Position numbers and translations under genes: made by a program
Notes under the pieces: model-generated
The model's database searches: none
Told to the model about the DNA's origin: nothing
What the model saw: only the letters and a program-made list of their open reading frames with translations
NCBI RefSeq assembly: GCF_018736145.1
Contig: NZ_CP059997.1
Span: forward strand, 3,967,501 to 4,031,500
DNA from: Amycolatopsis sp. CA-230715
Lineage (GTDB): Bacteria; Actinomycetota; Actinomycetes; Mycobacteriales; Pseudonocardiaceae
Reading direction: 5' to 3'
DNA length: 64,000 bases
Shown here: positions 49,702 through 58,609 of the stretch, piece by piece
How positions within the stretch are numbered: the stretch's first letter is position 1
Layout of the letters: every line of letters begins with the position of its first letter

Positions 49702-50237
49702 AAAAGGCAGTACTGACGATCGCGCTGGCCGCGGCGGCCGTGCTCGGCACGGCCACCCCGGCGTTCGCGCACAACGTCCTGGTTTCGTCCGACCCGCCGA
49801 AGGGCGCGTCGGTCGAGACCGGCCCGTCGAAGATCACGCTCACCTTCGACGCGCCGGTGCAGCCGGGCAACAACCAGCTCGCGGTGACCGGGCCGGACGG
49901 CAACCAGTGGACGGACGGCGGGGTCGAGGTGGCCAGCAACGTGGTGTCCGCGCCGGTCCGCCCGCTCGGGCCCGCCGGGGTCTACAAGGTCGGCTACCGG
50001 ATCCTGTCCGCCGACGGCCACCCCGTGTCGGGGGAAACCGAGTTCACGCTGACGAAGGCGGGCACCGGCACGCCCGCCGCCGCGAAACCGGCCGATCAGG
50101 ACACCGCGAAGTCCAGCGGATCGAGCGGCGTCCCGGTGTGGGTGTGGCTCGTCGGCGCCGTGGTCGTGCTCGGCGCGGGGCTCACGCTGGCGCTGCGGAC
50201 GGGTTCGGGTTCGGCGAAGGAAGACAAGAAGTCATGA
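49698..50237 (+). CDS. copC: CopC-domain copper resistance protein, membrane-anchored
   Basis: This 179-residue protein has a signal peptide ending AFA-H, and mature HNVLVSSDPPKGASV starts with the Cu(II)-binding His. The beta-barrel domain (about 25-125) contains the second copper motif in SADGHPVSGE. An Ala/Ser linker and a C-terminal membrane helix (about 144-165) anchor it. ATGA-type overlaps tie it to the YcnI gene before and copD after it, so all are made together. Confidence 0.93.
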   Translation: MKKAVLTIALAAAAVLGTATPAFAHNVLVSSDPPKGASVETGPSKITLTFDAPVQPGNNQLAVTGPDGNQWTDGGVEVASNVVSAPVRPLGPAGVYKVGYRILSADGHPVSGETEFTLTKAGTGTPAAAKPADQDTAKSSGSSGVPVWVWLVGAVVVLGAGLTLALRTGSGSAKEDKKS

Positions 50238-51256
50238 CCAAGGCCGAGGCCACCTCGAACGTCCGGTACCAGACCCTGGTCTGCGTGGTCGCGGCGGCGT
50301 TCGTCGCCGCGCTCATCGGCGTCGCGCTCACCGCGGCGGCGCCGGTGCCGGGCGTGACGGACGTCAGCGAGGTGGTCTCGGTCGCGATCCCGCTGGTGCG
50401 GGTCGTGCTGGACCTGGCGGCGGTCGCCACGATCGGGCTGTCCCTGCTGTCGGTGCTCGTGGGGTACGACCGCCCGAAGCTCACCGAGCCGGTGCTCGCG
50501 AAGGCGCGTCCCGCCGCCGTCGCGAGCGCCGTGGTGTGGGCGATCGCCGCGCTCGCGGCGCTGGTCCTGCAGACCGCGGAGTTCCGGCCGCAGGCCGACA
50601 GCGTCGGGCTCGGCGACATCGGCGACTACATCGCGGAGATCGGCGCGGGCAAGGCACTGGTCGTCGTCGCCGCGCTGGCGCTGCTGCACGCCGCGCTCGG
50701 CGCGCTCGCGCTCAAGCACGGGGAGAAGGTGCCAGCCGAGGTCAGGGTCGGGCTCGGCCTGTTCGCGCTGCTGCCGCTGCCGGTCACCGGGCACGCGTCG
50801 AACTGGAACTTCCACGACTACACGATGATTTCGATAGAACTGCACGTGATGGGCGCGGTCGCCTGGACCGGCGGGCTCGGCGCGATGGGCGTGCTGCTGG
50901 CCGGCAACCGGACGCTGCTCGCGCACGCGCTGCCCCGGTTCTCCAAGCTCGCCACGCTGTGCCTGGTCCTGACCGCGGTCACCGGCCTGTTCAACGGGTT
51001 CATCGAGATCTACCTCAACCCGGCCATCTCGTTCTGGGCAGGCGTGTTCACCACCCCGTACGGCCAGCTCGTGCTGCTCAAGCTCCTGTGCGCGAGCGCC
51101 ATCGCGCTGCTCGGCGCGAACGTGCGCTGGCGGCTGATGCCGCAGATCGCGCAGCACAAGCGCACCGCGCTCGCCGCGTGGGTCACGCTCGAACTGACCG
51201 TCATGGGACTCGCCTTCGGCTTCGCCGTCGTGTTGACACGAGCACCCGTCACCTGA
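50234..51256 (+). CDS. copD: CopD-domain copper import/resistance membrane protein
   Basis: This 340-residue protein has about eight membrane helices and a CopD core: HASNWNFHDYTMISIELHVMGAVAWTGGLGAMGVL (about 195-230), with several potential copper-binding His and Met residues in the membrane. The C-terminal helices TAVTGLFNGFIEIYLNP and GQLVLLKLLCASAIALLGA are typical of the family. With CopC it is thought to pass copper into the cytoplasm or to cuproenzymes. It ends the locus; no CopZ, CsoR or P-type ATPase is nearby. Confidence 0.92.
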   Translation: MTKAEATSNVRYQTLVCVVAAAFVAALIGVALTAAAPVPGVTDVSEVVSVAIPLVRVVLDLAAVATIGLSLLSVLVGYDRPKLTEPVLAKARPAAVASAVVWAIAALAALVLQTAEFRPQADSVGLGDIGDYIAEIGAGKALVVVAALALLHAALGALALKHGEKVPAEVRVGLGLFALLPLPVTGHASNWNFHDYTMISIELHVMGAVAWTGGLGAMGVLLAGNRTLLAHALPRFSKLATLCLVLTAVTGLFNGFIEIYLNPAISFWAGVFTTPYGQLVLLKLLCASAIALLGANVRWRLMPQIAQHKRTALAAWVTLELTVMGLAFGFAVVLTRAPVT

Positions 51257-51426
51257 TTTGGTAACCGCAGGTAGCTGCAACTTGCACTTTCGGTGGAACG
51301 ACTCGGCTTAATGGGGTGACCAGTCGGGCCGAATTCGCCACCCGCGACCGCCCTTAACAGGGCAAACGACGAACGGTCATCTGCACGCGCCGAACGTCGC
51401 GCAAATCACGGTGCGCACCGGGTCGC

Positions 51427-52311
51427 CTACCGGTACCGCGCCCAGCGGGTCTCCGTGCGCCCCGCCCGCAGGTCGTCGAGGCGGCGGTGCAGCTCGTCCG
51501 CGACCCGCGGATGGCTGCGCAGGATCGGCAGCACGCTCGTCGTCAGCTTGAGTTCGCGTGCCGCCCTGAGCACCGGAAACCCGTCCCAGCCGGCGACGTC
51601 GAACCCGTAGGCGTCGGCCAGCATCCGGTACCGCCCCGCAGGGTCCCCGAACCGTTCCCTGCCGACCGCGAGCGGGGTCAGGTCCCACTCCGGCGGGCCG
51701 ACGCACGACGAGTCGAAATCGCACAGCACGGGCCCGTCGTCGCCCACGATGACGTTGCCGGGATGCGCGTCGCCGTGCACGAGTGCCTGCACGAGCGGGA
51801 ATTCGAGCTCACGGAGATCGGCGTCGACCTCCGCGCAGCGGCGCAGCAGGAACGTGCGGTCGCCCGCGTCGAGCTCCTCGGCGTCGGAAATCCGGGCACG
51901 CACGTCGGCGAGCGGCGACCACTCCTCGAGACCCTCCGGCGGCGGCAACGCGTGTACCCGGCGCAGGAGCTCGGCCAGGTCCGCGGCGCTCGCCCTGCGG
52001 CGGCCCGGCACCCGCTCCCACACCGTGACCAGGTGTTCGCCCACTTCGAGCGGCTGTTCCACGCCGGGGAGGAGGCGGATCGCGGGCACGCCGTGCTCGG
52101 CGAAGTACCTCGCGACCGCGACGACCTTGTGCACCCGGTGCCGCAACGCGTGCGAGCCGACGATCCGCACCACCACGGGCGCGGACGCGAGCGCGTACAC
52201 GGCGTTGTTGGTGAACCTCAGCAGTACCGCCCCGGCGGCGTCCAGGCCGAGCGCGGCGCAGGTTTCCCCCAGCGCCGCGTCGAGCCTCGCCCTGGTGAAA
52301 CGCCCGTCCAC
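51427..52311 (-). CDS. Phosphotransferase-family (APH-like) kinase
   Basis: This 294-residue kinase-fold protein has a nucleotide-binding N-lobe (VYALASAPVVVRIVGSHALRHRV with the Lys position replaced by Arg-containing sequence) and C-lobe motifs LVHGDAHPGNVIV (catalytic Asp and Asn) and VLCDFDSSCVGPPEWDLTPL (metal Asp). It belongs with the actinobacterial phosphotransferase enzymes of unknown substrate rather than with APH(3'). It is convergent to copD and 22 bases downstream of the HTH-TPR gene on the same strand, so probably co-transcribed with it. Confidence 0.88.
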   Translation of the reverse strand: MDGRFTRARLDAALGETCAALGLDAAGAVLLRFTNNAVYALASAPVVVRIVGSHALRHRVHKVVAVARYFAEHGVPAIRLLPGVEQPLEVGEHLVTVWERVPGRRRASAADLAELLRRVHALPPPEGLEEWSPLADVRARISDAEELDAGDRTFLLRRCAEVDADLRELEFPLVQALVHGDAHPGNVIVGDDGPVLCDFDSSCVGPPEWDLTPLAVGRERFGDPAGRYRMLADAYGFDVAGWDGFPVLRAARELKLTTSVLPILRSHPRVADELHRRLDDLRAGRTETRWARYR

Positions 52312-52333
52312 GACGGCCCGTCCACCCCCGCGG

Positions 52334-53725
52334 TTATGCGGCGTAGAACGCGTTGATCCGATCGGCGAGATCCCTCGCGTCCACGTTGTTCCGCCTGCGG
52401 TCCGCCTCTGCCTTGAGGGGCTTCATCCGGTCCTTGATGCGATGGGACTTCAGGCCGTCCGCCGCGTCCAGCGCGGCGCGGCCGACCTTGGCGCCGTGGT
52501 CGATGTCGCCCTCGAGCAGGTGGTTCGTCGCCAGCGCGCTCAGGTTGAACGTCTTGCTGCGGGCCATGTCGTCGCCGTAGGCGTCGATCGCCCTGGTCAG
52601 CGCCGGGATCGCGTACTTGGTGTGCGCCACGTCGACCTCCTGCGCCAGCACGGTGTGCACGGTGCCGATCATCGCGTAGACGTCGGTCTCGTCGAAGAAC
52701 TTCGCCCACGACTCGACGTTCTTCAGGTCCGCGCGCTCGAACTCGTCCTTGCTCCGGCCGAGCAGCTTCCTGGCCTGCTCCTCGTTGCCCATCATCGCGT
52801 AGGCCCACGCCTCGTTGGCGCAGAGGATCGAGACCGCGAGCTCCGAACCGGACTCCTGCGCGGCGATCTGGCCGAGCTGGAACAGCTTCAGCGCGTCGTT
52901 CGGGGCCTCCTGGTGCAGGTAGACCCGGCCCATCCGGTACAGCACGTTCGCCACCAGCGGGTGGTTCTCGCCCTGCTTGGCCAGGTCGAGCGCGTTCGCG
53001 AAGTGCCCGCGCGCCGAGTCGACCAGCCCGGTGTCGAACGAGGTCCAGCCAGCCAGGCTGTGCAGATCCGCCAGCGCCACGAACAGGCGCGACTTCACCA
53101 CGTCGATGGCGCTGGACTCCAGCATCTGCTGCCCCCAGGACAGCTGTGCCACCACGGCGTCGCGGCAGAACCCGCCGCCGTACTGGTAGTCGAGGGCGCG
53201 CAGCGCCCTGGTCGCGGCCTCCACCTGCCGCACATCGGTCATCCCGATGCGACCGGGTGCCGGCGTCCTCGCGGGACTCGACGCCCATGCCTCGGAGGAC
53301 GGTCCGAAGACCGCTGCCCCCATCGTCACCTGGGCGGCGTGCGCGAGGAACTTCCGCCGTTTCACGGACTCGTCCTCCTCAGCCTGCTGCTCGTCGACGG
53401 CGCCGACGACCGAAACCGCGGTGGCCTCGTCGTACGCGAGGCCCATGTAGCCACGGGGGACGCCCAGGCCGTCGGCGATCCTCGCGAGCACGTCGTAGGC
53501 CATGACCTGACGACCCTTGAGGATCTCCGACACCTCGGACTGTGACTGGCCGGTCATCGCGGCGATCTGGCGCTGCGAGACGCCTTCGCGACGGAGCAGG
53601 CGGTAAACCCCGCTGATCTCCCGCGCGGCGAGGGCGGCCCGCATCTCCTTCTGCTCCCATGCTTCCGGAGATATCGGGTGTCCCTGCCGGGCTTCCGGAG
53701 AGTGCACCGTCTTGTTGGCGTCCAT
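52334..53725 (-). CDS. XRE-family HTH-TPR transcriptional regulator
   Basis: This 463-residue protein has a Cro/CI-type HTH near residues 30-85 (VYRLLRREGVSQRQIAAMTGQSQSEVSEILKG), a short segment RRKFLAHAAQVTMGAAVF (about 120-137) that looks like a hydrophobic hinge or Tat-like remnant, and a long helical TPR region (about 170-440: ADLHSLAGWTSFDTGLVDSARGHFANALDLA). Such HTH-TPR proteins control antibiotic production and development in actinomycetes, often by binding small peptides. The ATG at 53725 has AAGGGG five bases upstream. It is divergent from two small genes. Confidence 0.9.
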   Translation of the reverse strand: MDANKTVHSPEARQGHPISPEAWEQKEMRAALAAREISGVYRLLRREGVSQRQIAAMTGQSQSEVSEILKGRQVMAYDVLARIADGLGVPRGYMGLAYDEATAVSVVGAVDEQQAEEDESVKRRKFLAHAAQVTMGAAVFGPSSEAWASSPARTPAPGRIGMTDVRQVEAATRALRALDYQYGGGFCRDAVVAQLSWGQQMLESSAIDVVKSRLFVALADLHSLAGWTSFDTGLVDSARGHFANALDLAKQGENHPLVANVLYRMGRVYLHQEAPNDALKLFQLGQIAAQESGSELAVSILCANEAWAYAMMGNEEQARKLLGRSKDEFERADLKNVESWAKFFDETDVYAMIGTVHTVLAQEVDVAHTKYAIPALTRAIDAYGDDMARSKTFNLSALATNHLLEGDIDHGAKVGRAALDAADGLKSHRIKDRMKPLKAEADRRRNNVDARDLADRINAFYAA

Positions 53726-54046
53726 GTGCGCCCCTTCACCGTCCGTCGGGCGTCGATAAGCAGCGTAGGCACTTCTATTGAACCGTGTGAAACCCCGTTT
53801 GTAGAGCCTGATCGGCCCCACCGAAGTTCCCCGACCGCTTAACGTGGAACCCGGGCCGGTCGCCGCTATGACGCGATTACGACTTCTCTCGCCCGGCGAT
53901 TCGTCGCAATGTAGTCCTCAGCCCGGATGTGAGCGGACGTACACCGACCGCAATCACCCAGAGCTACGAAGGCGCAAGTGCAGAGTGCAAGCCTGCAACA
54001 CCCGGCGGCACGACCTGCAGCACGACGAAGAGAGCGGAGTGAACCG
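53726..54046. other. Divergent promoter region, 321 bases
   Basis: The gap between the HTH-TPR regulator (minus) and the small protein pair (plus) includes AT-richer DNA around 53770-53900 suited to promoters. CCTGCAACACC...CGACCTGCAGC lies near 53992-54021 without clean symmetry. No gene is recognised here. Confidence 0.5.
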
Positions 54047-54406
54047 GTGGAGTTCGTGGATTCGATCGCAGCAGGACGTGCTGGGACAGCCACGAGCCCC
54101 GTGCGGCCCTCAGGGCACGTCGCGGTGGCCCGCTCGGCGCAGTCGGTGCAGTCCATCCAGCCCGCGGTGTCTTCCGCGCCCGCCGACCCCCGCGCCGCGG
54201 AGGCGCGCCGGTACGAAGGCGGCCAGCTGGTGTGGCGCGTGCAGTGCGGCGACCTGATCGACCGCGAGCGCTGCGTCACGGTCGTCGTCGAAAACAACCA
54301 AGTAGTGCTGGTCAGCCCGCCGGGCGAGACCGCGCGACTCTCCGCTGGCCAGCTCGGCCAGCTACGGGCCGCGCTCAACGAAGCCGCCAAGCTGGCGGAA
54401 AGGTGA
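54047..54406 (+). CDS. Small protein divergent from the HTH-TPR regulator
   Basis: This 119-residue protein has a Ser/Ala/Pro-rich N-terminal half and a compact C-terminal domain from about residue 55 (RRYEGGQLVWRVQCGDLIDRERCVTVVVENNQVVLVSPPGE, then a helix AGQLGQLRAALNEAAKLAE). The GTG at 54047 has GGAG seven bases upstream. I do not recognise the family, but in size, beta-rich C-terminus and position beside an XRE regulator it recalls DUF397-type partners of Abr/WhiJ-like pairs. It is 13 bases from the next gene. Confidence 0.72.
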   Translation: MEFVDSIAAGRAGTATSPVRPSGHVAVARSAQSVQSIQPAVSSAPADPRAAEARRYEGGQLVWRVQCGDLIDRERCVTVVVENNQVVLVSPPGETARLSAGQLGQLRAALNEAAKLAER

Positions 54407-54419
54407 CGGTGAGTTTCAG

Positions 54420-54824
54420 GTGGATCAGATTCTCGGGCAGGTTCTCCGCAACGCGGTGTGGGAACGACTCGACATGCTCTCCGAACTCGCCCAGCGGGCC
54501 GACGCCCAGTCACTCGTCTCGGTGGCCCGCTCCGAACTGCCACGCCTGACCGAAGGCTGGCGCGCGATGCTGCTGGCCCACGAGCCGGACGAGCGCGGTG
54601 ACTGCCCGACCTGCTCCACCCGCTGGCACCGGTGCAAGGCGCCGTGCCCGGTGTGGCAGGTGGCGCACGAGCACCTGGTCGCCGGTGGGCTGGCGCCGCA
54701 GCAGGACCCGAAGCGCAGGCGCCCGGCGCCCGCGCAGGCGCGAGCCGCCGCCCCGTCGGCGGCGGAAACCACCGGCCGGCACGCACTGGTGCGCACGCCC
54801 GCACCGCGGCGCGCGCTGGCCTGA
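54420..54824 (+). CDS. Small Cys/His-rich protein
   Basis: This 134-residue protein starts at a GTG and has a helical N-terminus (about 1-55), then CPTCSTRWHRCKAPCPVWQVAHEH (about 62-85), where four cysteines and two histidines could bind zinc, and a disordered Ala/Pro/Arg-rich tail. It is 13 bases downstream of the previous small gene, so the two are one operon opposite the HTH-TPR regulator. Unknown function; a zinc-binding regulator or adaptor is a guess. Confidence 0.7.
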   Translation: MDQILGQVLRNAVWERLDMLSELAQRADAQSLVSVARSELPRLTEGWRAMLLAHEPDERGDCPTCSTRWHRCKAPCPVWQVAHEHLVAGGLAPQQDPKRRRPAPAQARAAAPSAAETTGRHALVRTPAPRRALA

Positions 54825-55174
54825 CCCCCAGACTGGTGAGCGAGGCCGCACCCGACGCCCCATCGGTGGCCCTCCGCTCGCCGTTTCCGGAGGTCGGCCC
54901 GTCCGTCCCCCCGAGCGAGACGGGCCGACCCTCGGTCCCGCGTTGGCAGGCAACCGCCAGCTAACGCGATTAATCGAAAATAGTACGTCGAACCCCTGGC
55001 GTACACCCCGCTCCACCGCTATGTTGATCATCATCAGTTGATCACAGTACAACTCGAAAATTGCAGATCGCACCTTGCGAATCCCCCGTCCGCCAGGTGG
55101 CCCCGATAACTCCGCGGGCCGATGCCGTTGTTACTCCCCCTCCCCCCGACCGGCATCGGCCTGCGGCCCCAACG
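54825..55174. other. Convergent intergenic region with AT-rich, promoter-like segment
   Basis: The gap between convergent genes (ending at 54824 and 55286) has a strikingly AT-rich stretch at about 54960-55060 (ATTAATCGAAAATAG; GTTGATCATCATCAGTTGATCAC with TTGATCA twice). A TTGATC (55024) and TACAAC (55048) pair with 18-base spacing could be a plus-strand promoter. No protein gene is convincing; a small RNA ending at the hairpin 55175-55215 is possible. Confidence 0.45.
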
Positions 55175-55215
55175 AATGGCCGGTCTCGCCTCCCCCGAGG
55201 GCGAGACCGGCCATT
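55175..55215. terminator. Strong bidirectional hairpin terminator
   Basis: AATGGCCGGTCTCGCC and its exact complement (55200-55215) give 16-base perfect arms around a 9-base loop, followed by TTTCGCCGTTTT on the plus strand. It serves the convergent junction upstream of the sugar-MFS gene's 3' end. Confidence 0.88.
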
Positions 55216-55285
55216 TCGCCGTTTTCACCGGGCGCGAAGGCCGCTATTCGGATTATGCGGAATTTGATCTTCCGAACAGGGTCGC

Positions 55286-56536
55286 TCACCGCACCGCACG
55301 AACCCGGGTGACAAGAACTCCCGCCACCACCGTCGCGATCGCCGAAGCCGCGAACAGGGTCGGGTAGCCGCCGATGTTCGCCAGGATCACCGTCGCCAGC
55401 GCGGGTGCGACGACCTGCGGCAGCGAGTTCGCGATGTTGACCACGCCGAGATCCTTCGCCCGGTCCTTCGCGGCGGGAAGAACCTGCGTGAGGATCGCGA
55501 TGGCCACGGCCTGGTAAGCGCCGAAACCGATGCCGAGCAGCGGTGACGCGACGAGCGCCGCGGGCCAGGTCTGCCAGCACACGAGGATGAGCGCGGCGAG
55601 CGCCATCACCGCGGACGACGCGAGCACGTACGGCTTCCGCCTGCCGGAGCGGTCGGACAGCTTGCCGGTCACCGCGGCGCCCACGATCAGCGCGACCCCG
55701 TAGAACCCCATCATGATCAGCAGCCCGGCGTCGGGGTCCGGGTAGTGCACCGAGTTCTTCAGGAAGAACAACAGGTAGAGCGTGCCCAGCGCGTTGCCGA
55801 GGTTGATCATGAAGTGGCAGGCCCACGCCCAGGCGAAGTCGGGGTGCTGCCGCGGCGACACCCACAGCGTTTTCAGCGTTTCGAGCGGGCGGCCCCGCGG
55901 GCGCCACTCGCGCGGCAGTGCGATGTCGGGTGTGCGCAGGACGAACAAGCCCGCCAGCGCGACGACCACCGCCGCGCAGGCGAGGTACCCGGCGGCCAGC
56001 GTTGTGACGAGTTCGGTGACCAGCAGGGCGCCGAGCACGGTGCCCAGCATCTGCGCGATCCCGACGTAGCCGCCGATCTCCGCCCGCTGGTCGACCGGCA
56101 CCCGGTCGGGCACCGCCGACATGAGCGTGGCGAGCAGCGCGTTGAGCCCGGCCTGCACGAGACACCAGCCCAGCGTCATCACGGCGACGGACCCGGCGGC
56201 CGCCAGCACGCCCAGCCCGGCCGCCGAAACCACCATCGCCGCGACCGTCCACGGGTGGCGGCGGCCGAACCGCGAGCAGGTGCGGTCCGACAGCATCCCG
56301 ATCACCGGGTTCACCACCAGCGCGACCGCCGCGCCGATTCCGGTGACCAGCCCGAACACGAACTCCTTGTTCGCCGAGTCGAGCAGCTCGGCCTGGTTCG
56401 GCAGCAGCACCTGGATCGGCGCGTAGATCCCGAGCCAGAGCCCGATGTTGGCGAGGAACAGCAGGCTCGTCCACCCGGCGCGGACCCGGACGACCGGCTC
56501 GGCGAGCGCGGCGGGCAGGGGCGGGGCGCTACTCAT
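55286..56536 (-). CDS. MFS transporter, probable sugar/glycoside importer
   Basis: This 416-residue, 12-helix transporter has GMLSDRTCSRFGRRHPWTV as motif A after helix 2, and a second GKLSDRSGRRKPYVL in the C-terminal half. The SDRTxxRFGRRRPW form is characteristic of GPH/SLC45-like sugar transporters. Its ATG at 56536 overlaps the beta-glucosidase stop by eight bases, so sugar import and glycoside hydrolysis are made together. Confidence 0.9.
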   Translation of the reverse strand: MSSAPPLPAALAEPVVRVRAGWTSLLFLANIGLWLGIYAPIQVLLPNQAELLDSANKEFVFGLVTGIGAAVALVVNPVIGMLSDRTCSRFGRRHPWTVAAMVVSAAGLGVLAAAGSVAVMTLGWCLVQAGLNALLATLMSAVPDRVPVDQRAEIGGYVGIAQMLGTVLGALLVTELVTTLAAGYLACAAVVVALAGLFVLRTPDIALPREWRPRGRPLETLKTLWVSPRQHPDFAWAWACHFMINLGNALGTLYLLFFLKNSVHYPDPDAGLLIMMGFYGVALIVGAAVTGKLSDRSGRRKPYVLASSAVMALAALILVCWQTWPAALVASPLLGIGFGAYQAVAIAILTQVLPAAKDRAKDLGVVNIANSLPQVVAPALATVILANIGGYPTLFAASAIATVVAGVLVTRVRAVR

Positions 56537-57851
56537 CGCGGACCAGTTTCCGGTACCAGGCAAAGGAATCCTTCGGTGTGCGCCGCAGGGTTTCGTAGTC
56601 GACGTGCACGAGCCCGAACCGCGGCGCGTACCCCTTCGACCATTCGAAGTTGTCGAGCAGGGACCACACGAAGTACCCGCGGACGTCCACCCCGGCGTCC
56701 ATCGCGGCCCGCACGGCCGAAAGGTGTTCGACGAGGAAGTCGATCCGCTCGGGGTCGCGCACGCCGCCGTCCTCTGCGACGCGGTCGTCGAAGCTGCAGC
56801 CGTTTTCGGTCAGGTAGACGGGCGGAAGCCGGTCGGCGTAGCGGCGGTGGAAGTCGAGCAGCAGCTCCCGCAGCGCTTCGGGCACGATCGGGGAATCGTT
56901 GGTGGTCATCGGATACCCCTCGACCGGGCGCAGTTCGAACGGGAGCGGGTTGCCCGGTCCCGGCGCCCGCACGCCCTGCGGTTCGTAGTAGTTGACGCCG
57001 TAGAAGTCGAGCGGCTGCGCGATGGTCGGCAGGTCTTCGGCGAACCCGTCCGGCAGGTGCTCGACCAGCTCGGCGGGGTACTCGCCGAGCAGCACCGGAT
57101 CCGCGTAGAGGCGGTTGATCAGCGCGTCGAGCCAGCGCGCGGCGGCGTTTTCCGGTTCGGTGTCGGCTTCGGGCCAGATCGGGCTGTGGTTGTTCGCGGT
57201 GCCGATGCGCGTCGCGCCCGCCGCGCGCAGCGCCTGCACCGAAAGTCCGTGAGCCAGGTGCTGGTAGTGCGCGGTGGGCACCGCGTCGAGCAGGAGCGCC
57301 TTCCCCGGCGCGTACTCGCCGATCGCGTAGCCGTAGATCGACATGACCATGGGTTCGTTGAGCGGGATCCACATCCGGACGCGGTCGGCGAACCGCTCGC
57401 CCATGATCGCGGCGTATTCGGCGAACCGTTCCGCGGTGTCCCTGGCGAGCCAGCCACCGGCGTCTTCGACGGGCTGCGGCGTGTCCCAGTGGTACAGCGT
57501 GGCCACGGGCGCGATGCCCGCTTCGCACACCGAGTCGATCAGCCGGTCGTAGAACGCGAGGCCCTCGGCGTTCGGGGCGCCCTTGCCGTCGGGCAGGATC
57601 CGGGGCCAGGCGAAGGAGAACCGGTAGGCGCCGACCCCAAGATCACTCATCAGTGCGACGTCCTCGGGATGACGGTGGTAGTGATCGGCCGCGACACGCG
57701 CGTGCTCACCGTTCGCGATCTTGCCTGGAGTCTCGGTGAAGGTGTCCCAAATGGACGGACCGCGACCGCCCTCGTCGACGGCGCCTTCGATCTGGAACGC
57801 CGAAGTCGAGACGCCCCAAAGGAATTCGCGGGGGAAGGACAGGTTCTCCAC
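56529..57851 (-). CDS. GH1 beta-glucosidase
   Basis: This 440-residue TIM-barrel enzyme hydrolyses beta-glucosides such as cellobiose. The acid/base Glu lies in WIPLNEPMVMS, the nucleophile Glu in VYLTENGCSFDD, and glucose-binding residues in FLWGVSTSAFQIEGA (Gln), YHWDTPQP (His, Trp) and WSLLDNFEWSKGYAPRFGLVHVD (Glu, Trp). There is no signal peptide, so it acts on imported oligosaccharide. It is divergent from a TetR gene across 115 bases and overlaps the sugar MFS gene. Confidence 0.96.
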   Translation of the reverse strand: MENLSFPREFLWGVSTSAFQIEGAVDEGGRGPSIWDTFTETPGKIANGEHARVAADHYHRHPEDVALMSDLGVGAYRFSFAWPRILPDGKGAPNAEGLAFYDRLIDSVCEAGIAPVATLYHWDTPQPVEDAGGWLARDTAERFAEYAAIMGERFADRVRMWIPLNEPMVMSIYGYAIGEYAPGKALLLDAVPTAHYQHLAHGLSVQALRAAGATRIGTANNHSPIWPEADTEPENAAARWLDALINRLYADPVLLGEYPAELVEHLPDGFAEDLPTIAQPLDFYGVNYYEPQGVRAPGPGNPLPFELRPVEGYPMTTNDSPIVPEALRELLLDFHRRYADRLPPVYLTENGCSFDDRVAEDGGVRDPERIDFLVEHLSAVRAAMDAGVDVRGYFVWSLLDNFEWSKGYAPRFGLVHVDYETLRRTPKDSFAWYRKLVRDE

Positions 57852-57966
57852 TACGACACCTTTCCTCGACTAACATGAAAAGTTCTCAGATACTAGCCGT
57901 TCCCTCGACCGGGGGGAAGCCCGCCGACACGCTAAAGTCGCTGTTCAGCGAAGGATGGAGCACGAC

Positions 57967-58608
57967 GTGTCCGACACGAAGGCCAGCGGCGACGCGGCCC
58001 CGACCACGGCTCTGCGCCGGAAACCGGTGCAGCAGCGCAGCGCCAAGCGCGTCGAGCAGATGCTGGACGCCGCCGCACAGCTCATCGACGAGATCGGTTA
58101 TGACGCGCTGACCACGACCTTGATCGCGAAGCGGGCCGGGGTCGCGGTCGGCTCGCTGTACCAGTTCTTCCCGGACAAGCGCGCCGTCGTCCAGGCGTTG
58201 ACGCAGCGGAACCTCGAACGCTTCCTCGGCGCGGTGACCGAGCGGCTCGGTGCCGTCGACCACTCGCACTGGTGGGACGTGGTCGACTCGATGCTGGACA
58301 TCTACCTGCACATGCACCGGGACGTGCCGGGGTTTTCGAAGGTGCACTTCGGCGACGTGGTGGACCTGCGGCTGCTCGACGAGCGCCGGGACAACAACTC
58401 GGTGGTCTCGGAATCGCTCGCGAGCCTGCTGACCGACAAGCTGAACGTGCCGGCGGATCAGGTCACGATGCCCATCTCGGTGGCCGTCGAAGTAGCCGAC
58501 GCACTGCTCAATCTCGCCTTCCGACGTTCTCCACAGGGTGACCCCGAAGTGGTCGCGGAGACCAAGCACGTCATCAAGTTGTACCTGGCCAGCAGGCTCG
58601 GGGAGTAG
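57967..58608 (+). CDS. TetR-family transcriptional regulator
   Basis: This 213-residue regulator has an N-terminal HTH (SAKRVEQMLDAAAQLIDEIGYDALTTTLIAKRAGVAVGSLYQFFPDKRAVV, about 24-75) and an all-helical ligand domain. GTG at 57967 is favoured by GGAG six bases upstream; an ATG at 57955 abuts its own GAAGG. It is divergent from the GH1-MFS operon and probably represses it, with the imported glycoside or its product as inducer. Confidence 0.9.
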   Translation: MSDTKASGDAAPTTALRRKPVQQRSAKRVEQMLDAAAQLIDEIGYDALTTTLIAKRAGVAVGSLYQFFPDKRAVVQALTQRNLERFLGAVTERLGAVDHSHWWDVVDSMLDIYLHMHRDVPGFSKVHFGDVVDLRLLDERRDNNSVVSESLASLLTDKLNVPADQVTMPISVAVEVADALLNLAFRRSPQGDPEVVAETKHVIKLYLASRLGE

Positions 58609-58609
58609 T

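Noticed and set aside
54510..55073. Minus-strand frame of 187 codons in the convergent gap
   Set aside because: Its non-Arg-rich part comes only from the AT-rich block and the rest overlaps the Cys/His-rich gene in antisense; there is no ribosome site or domain.
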